A stretch of 64,000 nt of DNA from assembly GCA_027186245.1 (NCBI GenBank), contig CP114487.1, forward strand, positions 620,001 to 684,000, written 5' to 3'. Origin of the DNA: Coriaria nepalensis (lineage: Eukaryota; Streptophyta; Magnoliopsida; Cucurbitales; Coriariaceae). A program made the position numbers and the translations under genes. Every line of letters begins with the position of its first letter. Position 1 is the stretch's first letter. This document shows, in pieces, positions 1 through 11,620 of this stretch. The notes beneath the pieces were generated by a model. The model saw only the letters and a program-made list of their open reading frames with translations, was not told where the DNA came from and made no database searches.

Positions 1-3000
1 AAGCGGCTGGGAGAGAACACAGCGTAATTGGTACCAATGTGTTGTTGGTGCACCAGGGGCAGTGCTAAGCCACCTTTGTACAGTACTGTAGATCAAAGCA
101 GCGACCAACCAATGAAACGATGAAAATAAATGAAACTTCTAGTGTAAAGCAGATTAGCACTAAGCTCTAGTTACCTTCCATTGAACAGTACATCAAACCA
201 ACAAGCCAACCCATGCACTCGAGCAGACACAGAAGCTACAAATTTCAACGGAATATCAATTTCATATAAATCCTCTTCCTGCAAGAAGATTGAAAATAAA
301 TCATGGTAAGAAGGATTAATTTACAAACAAGTGATGACAGATGAAAATAGACAAAAATAAAAAATATAACACACCATCAGCATAAAAAAACCCTAGAGAA
401 GGCCAAAGAATGAAAATAGATAGTTTGATGGATCCTTCTTTTGATATAAACAAATTTGTTACAAGACACTAATTAAGGAGGGACGTTTATGCCAGAAAAG
501 ATGTGCATACAGTAAAATGAATGATATCAAGAAGTTAACCAATACCTTTATGGTGGTAAAGTTTATAATATGAGAAATCGAAGGAGCCACCAATAGTCGT
601 GGATCAAAAGCGTCTACCACAGGCTGCATTAAATGTAAAAATAAACACAAGCAATCAATTATAACATAGAAGACTGCAAATTATTGTCATGCTCAGTGGC
701 TCAGCAAACCATTCAATTGAATGGCAATTGTTTGGACCCAGCCCAAGATAAAGTACGCCTCTTTAGAGCATATACCATATCCCCCAACTCGCTCTAAATC
801 TCACTTTCAAAGAAATGAAATGAGAAAAACCTGAGAAAAGTATCCCTGGAATGCAGAGTCATGTAATGGTGTCAAATCCACTCCATAGTAATTTTGTTGC
901 TGCCAAAACAGAGCCTGTGCAAATAAATAAGATCACTTCCTCCATCCACAAAACAGAGGCTGGAAAAGAAAACAATAATAATAAATTTATTCAAGAAAGA
1001 TATGCAAACCTTGTTTGCAATTTCAACAAACAAATATTCATCACTGAAAGGTGCCATGTTTATCCTACATGAATCATTAATGAGGGATAATCAGAACAAA
1101 AAAGAAACAGGAAATTGCTGTAAACTTAATACCGGAATAGAAGAATACAAGAAAACACACATTTTTAGCTAAGTAAAGAAAATTAAAATTCATCCATTCC
1201 ATTTTAAGAACATTTACATGAAAATTGTATGACACTATGTTCTTCAAAATTTTCCGTAGCCGGATGGAAAAAAGTGTATGTTGAACATTGATATAACATG
1301 ATAATCAATTTAAACAAGAATGAGAAAAGGAAGGGACATGAAGTAATGATGAAGGGAGACCTTTCAAGTGTCAAAGTACCTTCCAACTGTAGGAAACATT
1401 TTCCCATTTGAGACAAGAAATCGATCCCTAGCAATGACGTAGGATTCCAGCATTCTTTCATTGACAAGTAAGGTGCCTGGTGGGCAGATGGAAGAAGTCA
1501 AAATCAGAATGACATCACTCTGATCAAAACTAACCACATGGAATCAGACTTTAAACCATGCTGCTCCAGGAAAGGACAATATAGGTAATCAAAGGCGGAT
1601 GTTCTTCGATCATAAGAAAAATTTCCAGAATACAATGCCGATGATGAATACAAGATAGTCCACTCACCCATTGGCTCAGAGATCAAAATATCTGCTTTCT
1701 CAGGCAGTTCAACATCTTCAACTTTCCCTTTAACAACCTAATTTTCAAGTTCACAAAATGAAATGCAAGAATCGTAAAATTAGCATAAATTTTTTAACAC
1801 AGCAAGTAAAACTCACTGTTATACGTTGAGCCAGTGTTGGGTTCCCCGCAATTAGTTTGCGTGCATACTCTGCCATCTCAGATGCTTCCACAGCATAAAC
1901 ATGTTTTGCACCGGCCTATTTAAAGAGGGAAAGGAATAAATTTGCTTCAATGGACACATTGGGAATGAAAATGCACAGAAACCAGAAAGACCATCATACT
2001 TCACACATAGACTAGAAACAAGATCACTAATATCTCCACACTTTCATAAGTCCGGCTCATATACCTGAGCAGCAAATAATGACAAAATCCCACTACCAGC
2101 GCCAACATCGACTACCACTCTCCCAGTAAAATCAGCACGATTCTCAATAACTGCAGCATAATATGTTCCTGAGAGAGAAAAACAGGCACTACATGAAATG
2201 TTTGCACTTTTCAAAATTATTTCTTTAAGAATATGTACGGACGTATATAACACATAGCTAAACTATACATGCATAGGTGCAAATCTATAGAAACACAAAC
2301 ACAAATTACAAAAATACGAAATGCTGAGGCATAAGAAGGAATTATGGGATCAAGCAGGGAACTAACCTGTCCTCACATAATCCTGTAACATATTTTGCTG
2401 ATGTAGCAATTGCCCATAATAGTGAAAATACATCTTTGCAGAGGAAGGTTCTATTTTATCATCAAATTTGCTTTTTGCAGAGGATATTACTCCGTTTTGT
2501 AAACATGTTCCTGGAAGAGAAACAAGTGAAAATCAGGAACAAGCTGCAAATTTAGAACATCGAAAAAATGTTAGGAGCAAGTACTATGCACTCGATTGAA
2601 GGTACATCTAGTGTTAAAACTGAAGCAAAAATTCTGTGAAGCATATATCATTTACATTTGACCTATCAGATTCACAAGAATTTGACCTAAGCTTTTGTCT
2701 CCACTATCCAGTATCCACACAGTAAAGTCAATCATGGCTTTTTCTACAGGAGAGTATTATAATATAGAATCAGTGTATATCCAACTTGACTAGATGCTGG
2801 AAGTATTGACATAATAGAAATTTCTTCTGATTAGGCACACTAGATGTTAAGAGTAATTCACGCTTCAGACACTCAAAGTCAAGAATTAATGTGTCCCCCT
2901 TTTAAGAAATCCCTTTATTTGTATATTCCTTCATTTTCAGTTAGACTGATCTGCAAACTGAAGGAAAGAATGTAAAGAAACTCGAGGGGGAGACTGTCCC

Positions 3001-3848
3001 ATGGATTACATGACATAACAAAATAAACAGTTTAAAAAAAATGTTTGAGTAAGTTCCAAGGAAGCATCTTGAATGATACCTTCCTTCTTCTTTTGCTCAA
3101 ACTCAGTGTGAAAAGCGCTGCTCTCTTCCTCATTTCTAAAGTGGATAGTGACTCCTCTAGAATAAAACTTCTGGTTTAAAAGTACGCTGTTAAAACAAGG
3201 TTCGCATTGATTTGAAAAATTTACACTGCCATATTCTCGGCAAGAATAAACTTCTTACCTTTGTACTAGTCTCCAAACCGTCATATATGCAAACTGACTG
3301 GAGAGACTCTATCTTGAATAGCTGAGAACACAAAAATACACACTCCAATATCACATTACAATCTTCAAATCCATCACTAGGATCCAACTCTTCTAATCTT
3401 CCAAGAGAATATTGATGATTATGACACATAAACGTTTAGCCTCAATTTCATCGGCGTGACAGCTTTGGGAACGAAAAAGAAAATCTGAACCCAAGTAATA
3501 CGTGCTTGCTCAAAATCGAAGCTTACTTAAAAAAAAAAAAAAAAAAACGCATTACTTTCTATAATTTCCTCAAATTTTTTATACGTTCCTTCTTTTCTAT
3601 AAATTCCTCGATTTTTTATCAGCTCTCATATTATCCAATCAAGAACTAACCTTGGAAGCTCGAACATCAACCTTGAAAGAAAGCGGTTCAGAGTTGTTGT
3701 AAAACCGAAGCTCGACAACTCCAGAATCTTCATTGAAGCGAGCAACCACTGGCGAAGATGAGGCGGCTGAGGACGCCGAGGTGAGCTCAGATACGGAAGC
3801 CAAAGCGAACTCTTGCTGCTTGCATGTTTGCCCCGACGAGTCCTCCAT
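1..3848 (-). CDS. PRMT4: PRMT4/CARM1-type histone-arginine methyltransferase (partial, 3' end outside window)
   Basis: Type I arginine methyltransferase that makes asymmetric dimethylarginine on histone H3 and other proteins in the nucleus, using SAM. Thirteen exons read on the minus strand: 3651-3848, 3259-3321, 3080-3170, 2367-2510, 2065-2168, 1817-1915, 1668-1737, 1380-1476, 1010-1064, 831-914, 546-623, 175-278 and 1-85. All have GT..AG junctions and consistent phase. Seen: N-terminal [15 protein letters not shown]; the SAM motif [16 protein letters not shown]; the double-E loop [43 protein letters not shown]. These match the plant PRMT4 (Arabidopsis PRMT4A/4B) family closely. About 424 residues lie here; roughly the last 100 of the family's usual 530 are beyond position 1. 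I chose the Met at 3848 because it gives the family-like start; an in-frame Met at 3875 adds nine residues. Confidence 0.93.
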
Positions 3849-5568
3849 TATCGTCCTCTCCAACCACGAGTCCAAAGATTTCTTCTCCTAAAGAGCTTCA
3901 AAAACCGTATCAAATCTTCAAAATTGGGGGATGGCTAGGGTTTGTAATAGAAAACTGAGCGTTGCCCTGAGGAGCCGCCAAAAAGTGGGAGAGAGCATAT
4001 AAAAGAGGAAAGAAGAAGAAACGGCTCTGCTTTTCAGAGAGAGATTTTAAAGGTTTCAGTTTACGAGTCTTCAGTGAAGTGGGTGCGTACTGCGTAGTGT
4101 AAAACCCTGCTCTTATCTTTGAATTTCGTTATTTATGACGTCATAACGATATTTTAGGTAAATTTATTTGACAATTTGTTTGGACTTTCTGCTTTCTTTT
4201 CTTCTTAAGAAATAATAATAATAATTTTTGTATTATAAAAAGTTGTTATATGATTATTTAAGCTAATTATTAATTTGGTCCTTATACTTTACTCTCTTTT
4301 TTGATTTAGTCCTTATATTACTTTTTTTTGTTGTCTCAAATCCTTTTTAATCTTCATATCCACTTTACTGTATAGAAGCAACTTTTGATGATGAACTCTC
4401 TCTCGAGAGAGTAGAACAAACAATGAAATTACTACTATATCATCAACTGTGTTCCCATGCATATTGTGTCAGAGTTCCTCAATCTCCATCCTGTTGAAGG
4501 TAGAAAATTAGACCCCAAAAAAACAAAATAAGTACACAAGAGAATTGAAAGATTAGGGAACTACGATAGTTTGATGATGATCTTCGTGTCAGTAATGGAT
4601 AGGGTTCAGGTTTGATCCTTCGGTCGGCGGCGGTACTTAATGCACTGTCTCACTGATATGATTACTATACTTCCAAAGTAGAAGTACTAGCATATGAAGG
4701 AGATTCGGAGAGTTACTGCAAATCAAATCACCGGTAACGGAATCAACCTTAATAAATATGTTTGTTGGCTTGCCACCGGAAAATGTCTTACTTGTAGAAG
4801 GACCAAGATGTTTTGAGTTTTGGGATTACTTAGAGCGGATTTGTGTTCTTAAAAACGTTTTCATTTTCTATGCCGTATGTGACTTGTGGTGCTTAAGATA
4901 GGCAACCATAGAAGACCTTCCTCGAGCGGAATCTGGCAATCTTGCATCAGAGATATCGTGCGATGATGGAAGATGGTGAGATATGTGGTGCCGGTAATCA
5001 ATATCTCCTACTGCATAACCCTAGGCTTGAGAGTGTGGAAGGACTAACTTTTCATCATGGTCAAACAAAGAGAATGGGAGTTGCTGTTGTTCGGTTTTCT
5101 GGGAAGATTTCACAAAATCACGTGCAGAGTTTGGTCCCACTCATGCGTTAATCTATATACATCCCAAGTAAGTTGGTATATCAACTTGAAACAATCTTCT
5201 ACTTGTTTTAGAAAAAGTGGAATCAAACATGAAAAAGAGGGCATTTACCGTTCCGCGGAATGACCGGAATGGTAACCGAACAATAGAATGAGAAAATAGC
5301 CAAATTGAGCTCCATTTCTCATATATTAATTGCAACACGACACATTCATAATATGATATGATTCTAAGACAAAGAATTAGCAAAAACAGTCGAATGAACA
5401 AAAAAAAAAAAAAACATTGCAGCAACCTTTCTCAGTATTTCCACAAAAGACAACAAATCAGATCATCCCAAGTTGGAAAAGAAAAAATGGACATGTACTG
5501 AACAAATAGAAGACGGTAAGAACCATCACAAACCAGCTATTTCACTTGGAATAAAACAAGCTCACATG
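3849..5568. other. Spacer without a supported gene
   Basis: The PRMT4 5' leader and promoter occupy the left part, including a purine-rich stretch around 4000-4030. An AT-rich low-complexity stretch with AAT repeats lies near 4200-4270. Small open frames at 4942-5263 have no recognisable family and no splice support. The last few hundred bases should hold the 3' UTR of the xylosyltransferase. Confidence 0.6.
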
Positions 5569-6933
5569 TCAAGAAGATGTTGTAGATACCTTGACAGCTT
5601 TGAATGAAGGGTGAAGCAATCCGAGCTCATCCTTCACTTCGAGCCGATTACTCGTCTCATTCCTAACTCTCTTCACTCTCCTACTAGCAAGAGACTTATG
5701 AGTAAACCCATATATTTGAAGAATCTGATTATCCCCAAAGTTAAAAGCACGGTCCATCTGCTTCAAGCACCTTTCGACTGGATAATCTCCGAATTTTCCA
5801 CAAGGCTTACACCCCACAAAGTGAGTAACAAGCGGCCATCTATGATCACCTAGACCCGGATGATAATTCTCGATCATTTCTTCATATTTATCAACCAAAA
5901 TGCCCCAATAACCGTGCAGGTAGTACGCATTTTCGAGATAAGTTTTATCACCCCATTTATCTTTTTGTGTAGCCAACAAATACACCATTGCAGACTGATC
6001 GTCTGCTTCAAAAACGGGCCGGTTTTTAAGCTCTCTAGTCAGTACCTTCCCGGCCTCGTCTCGGACTTTCCCCTTTGGGCCCATGGGAGCCCAAGCATCT
6101 AGAATGTCCATAGCCCATTGACCATTCCTCAGCAGAAAACTACCCGTGTTCAATCCGATCCAGTTTTTCTGATCGTAAACCATCTCGTTCCAACCGTGCA
6201 TCACAAAATTGTGATCTTTGTATCTTTCCCATGGAACCTCAAACGCCATGTCGGTGAACATGGCGTCACTATCCATCCACCATAAGAACTCAATCTCTGG
6301 ATGAGAGAGTAGCAGTTTTCGAATCAACGGCAGCTTTGCCCAGAAACCGGCCATTTCTGCATCGAGCAGGGCCATATTGTAGAAAATCTCGATTCCGTGT
6401 AATCTGCAGTAATCAATTTTGTTCTTGATCGATTTGAGAAGGTAATGGTCACCGACAGGATTCTCACACGGTTTAGGGGAAGAACCTGTGACGAGAAGCA
6501 CCCTGGGCTTATTGGGTCCGATGAAATTGGGGAAATCAGGGTTCTTCTTCAACCAATCAACTCGCTGTTCGTCCCAATCTGAGATTTTTGGGCCGAGAGA
6601 GTAGGGTTTATTCGGATCTGGCTTCTCGTCTTCTCCTTCATCGACGAGAATCTTGGAGATGTCGAAGGTGGCGTAGTTGTTTGATTGGGCCGAGTCGGTG
6701 GTCTCGGTTTGAGCTTCTTCCAGGACTCGATGTGGCTCCACGCGCCTCCCACGATGGTAGAAGTGTTCACGGATCTCGTTGAAGTCCTGCTCGGGGGTAC
6801 CGAACTTGCCAGCTCCGATGGTGCCGCGCAAAACGACGACGGTTAGGAAGAGACAGATAAACGTGACCCAGCTGTGACGTAACGCCCTCTTGATCTGGCG
6901 GATACGGAGAGGTTCAACGATCCGTTCCAGCAT
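5569..6933 (-). CDS. XXT: Xyloglucan 6-xylosyltransferase (GT34, XXT1/XXT2 type)
   Basis: Golgi type II membrane glycosyltransferase that adds alpha-1,6-xylose from UDP-xylose to the beta-1,4-glucan backbone of xyloglucan. The single exon encodes 454 residues, close to the 460 of Arabidopsis XXT1/2. Seen: a short basic cytosolic tail, one membrane anchor (about residues 23-38), a variable stem, then a highly conserved catalytic domain. That domain has the DXD-type motif in WWMDSDAMF (about residue 221), HGWNEMVYDQKNWIGLNTG, FEADDQSAMVYLL and HFVGCKPCGKFGDYPVERC. The ORF is open ten codons further up, to a Met at 6963. I chose MLERIVEP at 6933 because family members start at the equivalent place. 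Which of XXT1 or XXT2 it matches best cannot be settled by eye. Confidence 0.95.
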   Translation of the reverse strand: MLERIVEPLRIRQIKRALRHSWVTFICLFLTVVVLRGTIGAGKFGTPEQDFNEIREHFYHRGRRVEPHRVLEEAQTETTDSAQSNNYATFDISKILVDEGEDEKPDPNKPYSLGPKISDWDEQRVDWLKKNPDFPNFIGPNKPRVLLVTGSSPKPCENPVGDHYLLKSIKNKIDYCRLHGIEIFYNMALLDAEMAGFWAKLPLIRKLLLSHPEIEFLWWMDSDAMFTDMAFEVPWERYKDHNFVMHGWNEMVYDQKNWIGLNTGSFLLRNGQWAMDILDAWAPMGPKGKVRDEAGKVLTRELKNRPVFEADDQSAMVYLLATQKDKWGDKTYLENAYYLHGYWGILVDKYEEMIENYHPGLGDHRWPLVTHFVGCKPCGKFGDYPVERCLKQMDRAFNFGDNQILQIYGFTHKSLASRRVKRVRNETSNRLEVKDELGLLHPSFKAVKVSTTSS

Positions 6934-7969
6934 TGTTTTAACTCGCCAAGTTGAACCGGCCACGTTGAGGACGCTTCAACTCAAACAAGAAGGCCAGAAA
7001 GGGGTCGACTATGAACGGAGCTTCAGTTTAAGAAACCTCAGGATCTGGGAAATGTTAACCCAGCTGCAATTGCATGATCGAATAAGATACAGAGGAATCT
7101 GGTAATCGATTTTCTTTAACGGAGGAATTAAAAGATAAAATGAGGAAGATGCAGAAGAAGAAGATCCAGAGGAAAATGAAGTAGAGACAGGAAGAGTGTT
7201 CTGACTTCCGACAATTTTCTTTTATTAATATATTTTTTTAATTTTTTAGCGGGTCGTTCTCGCACGTCATATCGTTGGGTCCCACAATCCTACCATTTTA
7301 TTACAATCATCCGAGAACATGATTCTCTAAACTCCGTTCCACTTGAAACCGAATCAATCTTGTTTAATCGAACGGCTGAAAGAAAACTATAAAACAATCT
7401 CCTTCAACGAAGGAATCCAGGCCGCACTTTTGCAGGAAACCATCAGAGCCGTATGATTATATGATTGTTTGCGTGCCTCCTGATGCGAAATGCCTACTGG
7501 AAGGCCTGCAGTTAATAAGATCACATGTCATAGGTGATTGGTGACAACAACTTGTGTGTGATGCTGGAACATCTAACCAACTCCCTCGTGGATCCGTGAA
7601 AACGGGCGGCACATGGGAATCGAGACAAATCCAGTTTTGACCGCATTTTTCTAACACGTTGGAGCCAAGTTAAATTCCAAGGGGAACCTTCTTCGTAAGA
7701 AAAATTAAACAATAAAAAATAAAAAGTTCTGCCAGTTGGCAACCTAGATGCGACGATACTTATTCGGTGAGCAATCACCGTCAAATAATAATAACTAGAC
7801 AAACGTTAGGCATAAATACTTATTGGGCCAAAGGGTTGCTGACCCGAATTTTATTTTTCCATCCAGCCCATATAATCCAGTCTCGGCCCAATAAAGAAGA
7901 AACTGAGGATTATGAACCTTTTAATGAGTCTAGTTTGGGATACAAGCTTTATTTGCATTTTCGTGTACC
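6934..7969. other. Spacer: XXT promoter/5' leader and TSPO 3' side
   Basis: A purine-rich stretch (7130-7195) just upstream of XXT is probably 5' UTR. Short open frames at 7457-7802 lie on both strands and match nothing I recognise. No RNA gene or repeat family was seen. Confidence 0.5.
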
Positions 7970-8446
7970 TCAGATAGAAACCAGCTGGTAAGTAACGGCG
8001 GAAAGATAAGCCACCCAAACCAAACAGGGCTTTACAAGATCTCCGGCAGTCGAATCCACAGCTCCAAAAGCCATGCAACAGGCGAAGAGAGTGCCAAAGT
8101 GCAAAACACAGAAGAGCAACCCAAGCCAGGCAAAACCCATCCGGAGCACGAGCGGGGCCCACACAATGCTCAGCGACACTTGAGCGGTGTAGAGAGGCAA
8201 CGCATCGGAGTAGAGGCGGAATCCACCGTCGGCCCAAACTAGCCAAGATGCCAGGCCCATGAGAATCGACGAGCCCGACGAGGCCCAGTGAACGAACCAA
8301 ATGGGCGCGACCCAAAAGGGCTTGGATACTTCCTGGTATCTCTGGGCCGACCCAAATAAGAAGATCATGGCCATGGTCAAACCCAGAGGCAAGGCAACTG
8401 AAATTGGTAGGGAGGGAAAGGCACTTGTGTTATTAGTTTTGGGCAT
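7970..8446 (-). CDS. TSPO: TspO/MBR translocator protein homologue
   Basis: Tryptophan-rich sensory protein of the TspO/peripheral benzodiazepine receptor family. Plant TSPO is a five-helix membrane protein of the secretory pathway. It is known to bind haem, to be induced by ABA and stress, and to be removed by autophagy. The intronless ORF encodes 158 residues, and five hydrophobic segments can be picked out. Family landmarks seen: WVAPIWFVHWASSGSS, GLASWLVWADGGF, ALPLYTAQVSLSIVWAPL and GDLVKPCLVWVAYL. These align with the end-to-end core of Arabidopsis TSPO (about 196 residues), but the long N-terminal extension is short here. The start is the first Met of the ORF; 7973-8315 in another frame is a shadow. 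Confidence 0.9.
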   Translation of the reverse strand: MPKTNNTSAFPSLPISVALPLGLTMAMIFLFGSAQRYQEVSKPFWVAPIWFVHWASSGSSILMGLASWLVWADGGFRLYSDALPLYTAQVSLSIVWAPLVLRMGFAWLGLLFCVLHFGTLFACCMAFGAVDSTAGDLVKPCLVWVAYLSAVTYQLVSI

Positions 8447-8708
8447 AGGATTTGGTGGAAGGAAGTTTTAGAACAATGAAGAAGAATAGGAGATGAAAGA
8501 AAACGTAATGGAGCCTATTTTTCTCAGACGTTTCATTAATAAAGGGTTTTGGTATCAGTTATGATTTTTTGACCAAATTCATTAATACTTACCAAATGAA
8601 CACACAAAATCAAAAAATAATGAAGAAAATTTTGGTTTCCTTTTAAGAATAGGTGATGAAAGATTTATATTTACATTTATATACCCATAAAAAAATGTAA
8701 CAGGGACG

Positions 8709-8742
8709 ATATATATATATATATAATATATATATATATATA
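8709..8742. repeat. (TA)n microsatellite
   Basis: Alternating TA tract with one interruption in the spacer between the divergently arranged TSPO and HSBP genes. Confidence 0.9.
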
Positions 8743-8930
8743 TTTTTAAAAATTTTTTTCATTCATTTTTGAGGCTGCGTTCCATTTTCCCTCCTACCTG
8801 CTTGGGTTTGGCGCTTTAAATCTTCCCGCCGGCGCGAGATTTGAGGAAATTGTGAGCCATAAACTCTTTAATCCTCATCGCTGTTTTGTATTCCCTCTAA
8901 TGGATCCCTAATTGTATCTATCTACGATCT

Positions 8931-9817
8931 ATGGTCGTTTTTTTTTTTTTCCCTTTTGCCAGTTATGAAAATCCACCCGGTTGTTAAATTCAATCTAGGG
9001 TTTTGGAAAATCTCCCTCTTCCGATTCGACATTGCGTTGTCAATAATCTATTCTGTCTCTTAGCGAACCATTGGTTTGATCTGCTGAAAGCATTTTGATC
9101 TTGACTAAATCCACGTCTGTTTGTTTAGCCTGATTTGTTGAATCCCTGTGTTAATCCATATGGCAATGGCTTCTGTAGTTGATCTCTTCTCTTCTGGCAG
9201 GATGGGCATGATGCAGATGACCCGAAACTGAGCCCTGCTGATATGACAGTTTTTGTGAGTTCACGTTCTCTCTACTGTCAGCATTCCTGCACATCTTTTC
9301 AAGTTTCTACCATTTCTTCTCTATTTAAGCTCTAGCTAGGATTCTTTTCTTCCAATTGAGGCCATCAGCCATCAGCCATCAGATCCTAGTCTTTATCTAA
9401 ATCTCTCTCTTTCATTTACAGGTACAGAATCTTCTTCAGCAGATGGTGAATGTGCCGTTTCCATTATACTGACATTCGATTACTGTCCCGTTTCGAATCA
9501 ATACTTAACGACCTGCTTGCGATTTGTATGTCTCCCACTTCCCAGGAATCCAGGTTCCAAGCCGTGTCGGACTCCGTGATTACAAAGAATATCCTTCCTC
9601 TTCTTCTCTTATTACAACATCTCATTTCATAAATCCATGATTCGTTTAACATTATCAATGATTAAATGGATCTTTAGTTTCTTTAAGTATGAGCATACTT
9701 GATGAGATGGGAAGCAGGGTAGATGAGTTGGGACGAAGCATCCATGATCTGACTGTCGAGATGGGAGTAGAGGCCACGCCACCAGCACCTCCGGTCCCTT
9801 CCAAGTCAAGCCGATGA
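8931..9817 (+). CDS. HSBP: Heat shock factor binding protein (HSBP)
   Basis: Small coiled-coil protein that binds heat shock factor trimers and damps the heat-shock response. Exons: 8931-8933 (start codon only), 9201-9254, 9422-9445 (24 nt), 9546-9588 and 9699-9817. The product is about 80 residues, as usual for plant HSBP. Seen in order: MDGHDADD, ADMTVFVQNLLQQM, SRFQAVSDSVITKIDEM, GSRVDELGRSIHDLTVEMG and a Pro/Ser tail. Heptad hydrophobics run through the middle. The start is inferred: exon 2 has an in-frame stop upstream, and the only ATG followed by GT in the leader is at 8931. Joining there gives the family's MDGHD, although the donor GTCGTT is weak. The intron at 9589-9698 is not GT-AG; it has U12-type AT-AC ends. 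Confidence 0.85.
9589..9698 (+). other. U12-type AT-AC intron in HSBP
   Basis: A 110-bp intron starting exactly ATATCCTT (9589-9596), the U12 5' splice-site consensus, and ending AC. A branch-site-like TTCTTTAAG sits about 12 nt before the AC, within the usual U12 spacing. Splicing AAGA to TTGATGAG restores the conserved TKIDEM of HSBP. No GT-AG alternative I could find keeps that motif. Confidence 0.85.
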
Positions 9818-10081
9818 TTCAGCATAATGTGGGCCACCACAAGCCTGTTTGGCAGAATGACCTGGATTAACTACCTGGAATTGGGTTTGCTTGTTTCTGC
9901 CCTTTTGTGCTTAAAAATCAAACCTGAGTTTTACTGGGATTTGTTGACAATTTGATTCTTATTACATGTATATATATATATATATATATAAACAATTACT
10001 GAAAAAGTATGTAATAATTATATATATTATTTATGGAAGAAGATAAATTTAGAAAATTACGAAACAAATATAGAAATTTGT
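9818..10081. other. HSBP 3' UTR and spacer with (TA)n tract
   Basis: Convergent 3' ends of HSBP and RALF. A (TA)n tract lies at about 9968-9990. Nothing else was seen. Confidence 0.5.
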
Positions 10082-10471
10082 TTAGCCTCTACAGCGAGTA
10101 ATGGCGCTGCAGCCACGAGAGTAAGGATTGGCCTGAGCTCCAGGCCTGCAATTATAGTAAGACGCACCGCGTCGGGAACAGGGAACAGTGTTCCTCTTCA
10201 GCGCACCGTAGCTAATGTAACGCGTAGCAGCTAAGATACGCCTGCTGATTTCAGAGTCCATCTCGAACTCCATCCCCAACCCTGACACATCTCCACCGAA
10301 CAGCATGCACTCTGCCATGGAACCCCTGCAACTCGATCCCACCACCGGGATGTTCAGTAGCTGACCGTCCCCGCTCAGGTCAACGGCTTCTGCTAGCGTC
10401 AGCACCAGATGGACGGTCAAGATCGCGCAAATCACAAGAAAACCAGGGAGATTATCTGAGCTCCTCACCAT
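10082..10471 (-). CDS. RALF: Rapid alkalinization factor (RALF) prepropeptide
   Basis: Secreted cysteine-rich peptide hormone that signals through FERONIA-type receptor kinases (CrRLK1L) and causes apoplastic alkalinisation and growth arrest. The intronless ORF encodes 129 residues. Seen: a signal peptide with hydrophobic core at about residues 8-29; a propeptide with SSCRGSMAECM; the dibasic site-1-protease site RRILA; the receptor-binding YISYGAL; four mature-domain cysteines (VPCSRR, YYNCRPG, RGCSAITRC). The mature end resembles the RALF1/22/23/33 group. The ORF is open upstream to 10567. I chose the Met at 10471 because it places the signal peptide at the N terminus. Confidence 0.94.
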   Translation of the reverse strand: MVRSSDNLPGFLVICAILTVHLVLTLAEAVDLSGDGQLLNIPVVGSSCRGSMAECMLFGGDVSGLGMEFEMDSEISRRILAATRYISYGALKRNTVPCSRRGASYYNCRPGAQANPYSRGCSAITRCRG

Positions 10472-11350
10472 TTTTTCTTTTCTGTGGTGCTTGCTCTTCT
10501 TCGCAAAGCTAACTCGGTTTTTGAAAGGGAAAAGTAGTAGTGATTCAGTGAAAGAGAGTTGCCGCATAGCGTAAGACGTAATTTAACAAGTCATGATATA
10601 TATATATATATATATTTATGGGGAAATGCCCTTAGCTTTAGAGATGATTTACTTATATTGCCACTTGAACTGTTTGCCTACGAGTTTACTTGTCCATTCA
10701 ACTAAGATGGCAAAATGGTCAATACAAAGAGAGAAGCAAAAGTAATGTCATTATTATTGCTTTTTTTCTTTGTAATTAATGAAAATGGCCAGTTAAATGA
10801 CAGGCAGTTTGATAATGAGATTGGCTCCTCTTTCTGATTGTGACTTGTATTCGTGAATATGAATGCATCTATCCGTATTTAACTTTAAAATCTTGTGCTT
10901 GGCCGATGATATTTGTCGTATCATGAATTCGTATTGCAAATGTTTGGTTGACCGGTAGGGTAGTCTGTCAGTCAAATTCTTTACACGGTGCGTCGGTCCA
11001 CTTGGAGATTAAAGTATTTTTTAAATAATGTAAAATATTTTAATGCATGAATTAAGTTTAAGTTTAAGCTTAAAACTATACAAATTTTTATTAGATTCAC
11101 ATCTAAATTTTTGATAATAATTAGTGAAGTGATTTAAAAGTTCATCCTATTATCAATTCGATTGTCCTACATTCTTAATAGTTAAAAAAGGTGGCTTAGG
11201 AAACAAAAGCCTACACATCGGGGAAGAATCTCCCGCAGCTTCACTCATCAAGAAAGTTCTATGGAGTCGAAAGCCCATTATCTTCTGGATCTTCCACTTT
11301 TTACTTGGGCCTAGATGTCGTTAACATGTTTCTCAGCAGCCCATGATTCT

Positions 11351-11396
<46 letters not shown>

Positions 11397-11400
11397 GGTC
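10472..11400. other. Divergent promoter region between RALF and eS21, with (TA)n tracts
   Basis: Two TA tracts (about 10595-10616 and 11354-11393) flank otherwise unremarkable AT-rich sequence. The first lies just upstream of the RALF start and the second about 20 bp before the eS21 telo-box. The ORF at 10793-10975 has no family support. Confidence 0.6.
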
Positions 11401-11407
11401 TCTGATC

Positions 11408-11415
11408 TAGGGTTT
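11408..11415 (+). promoter_or_regulatory. Telo-box in eS21 5' region
   Basis: TAGGGTTT, the plant telo-box core, lies just downstream of a long (TA)n tract and about 210 bp before the eS21 start codon. Telo-boxes are typical of plant ribosomal-protein promoters, so the context fits. Its function here is inferred. Confidence 0.55.
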
Positions 11416-11620
11416 GGCCTTCAGAACTCCTCGCCTCACAAGCTCTTTCCGTCCAGGTACTCGTTCGCGCTCTCTCCTTCTCTCGTTTCTATCTTCCATA
11501 ACATCTATGGAACGGCTTCCTTTTCCATTTCTATCTTCATATTTGTATAAGAACTCTGATTAAGTATCTGCCAAATTAGGTTCTCTTTTGCGCAAGCTAG
11601 TTGATAGAGTAGTCATCAAC

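Noticed and set aside
4942..5263. Two overlapping short ORFs in the PRMT4-XXT spacer
   Set aside because: No recognisable domain, no splice or promoter support; likely chance.
7851..8315. 154-codon minus-strand ORF
   Set aside because: Frame shadow of TSPO; the 7970-8446 frame carries all family motifs.
9655..9840. Minus-strand ORFs across the last HSBP exon
   Set aside because: Shadows of the HSBP coding exon, which is supported by the family protein and splice sites.
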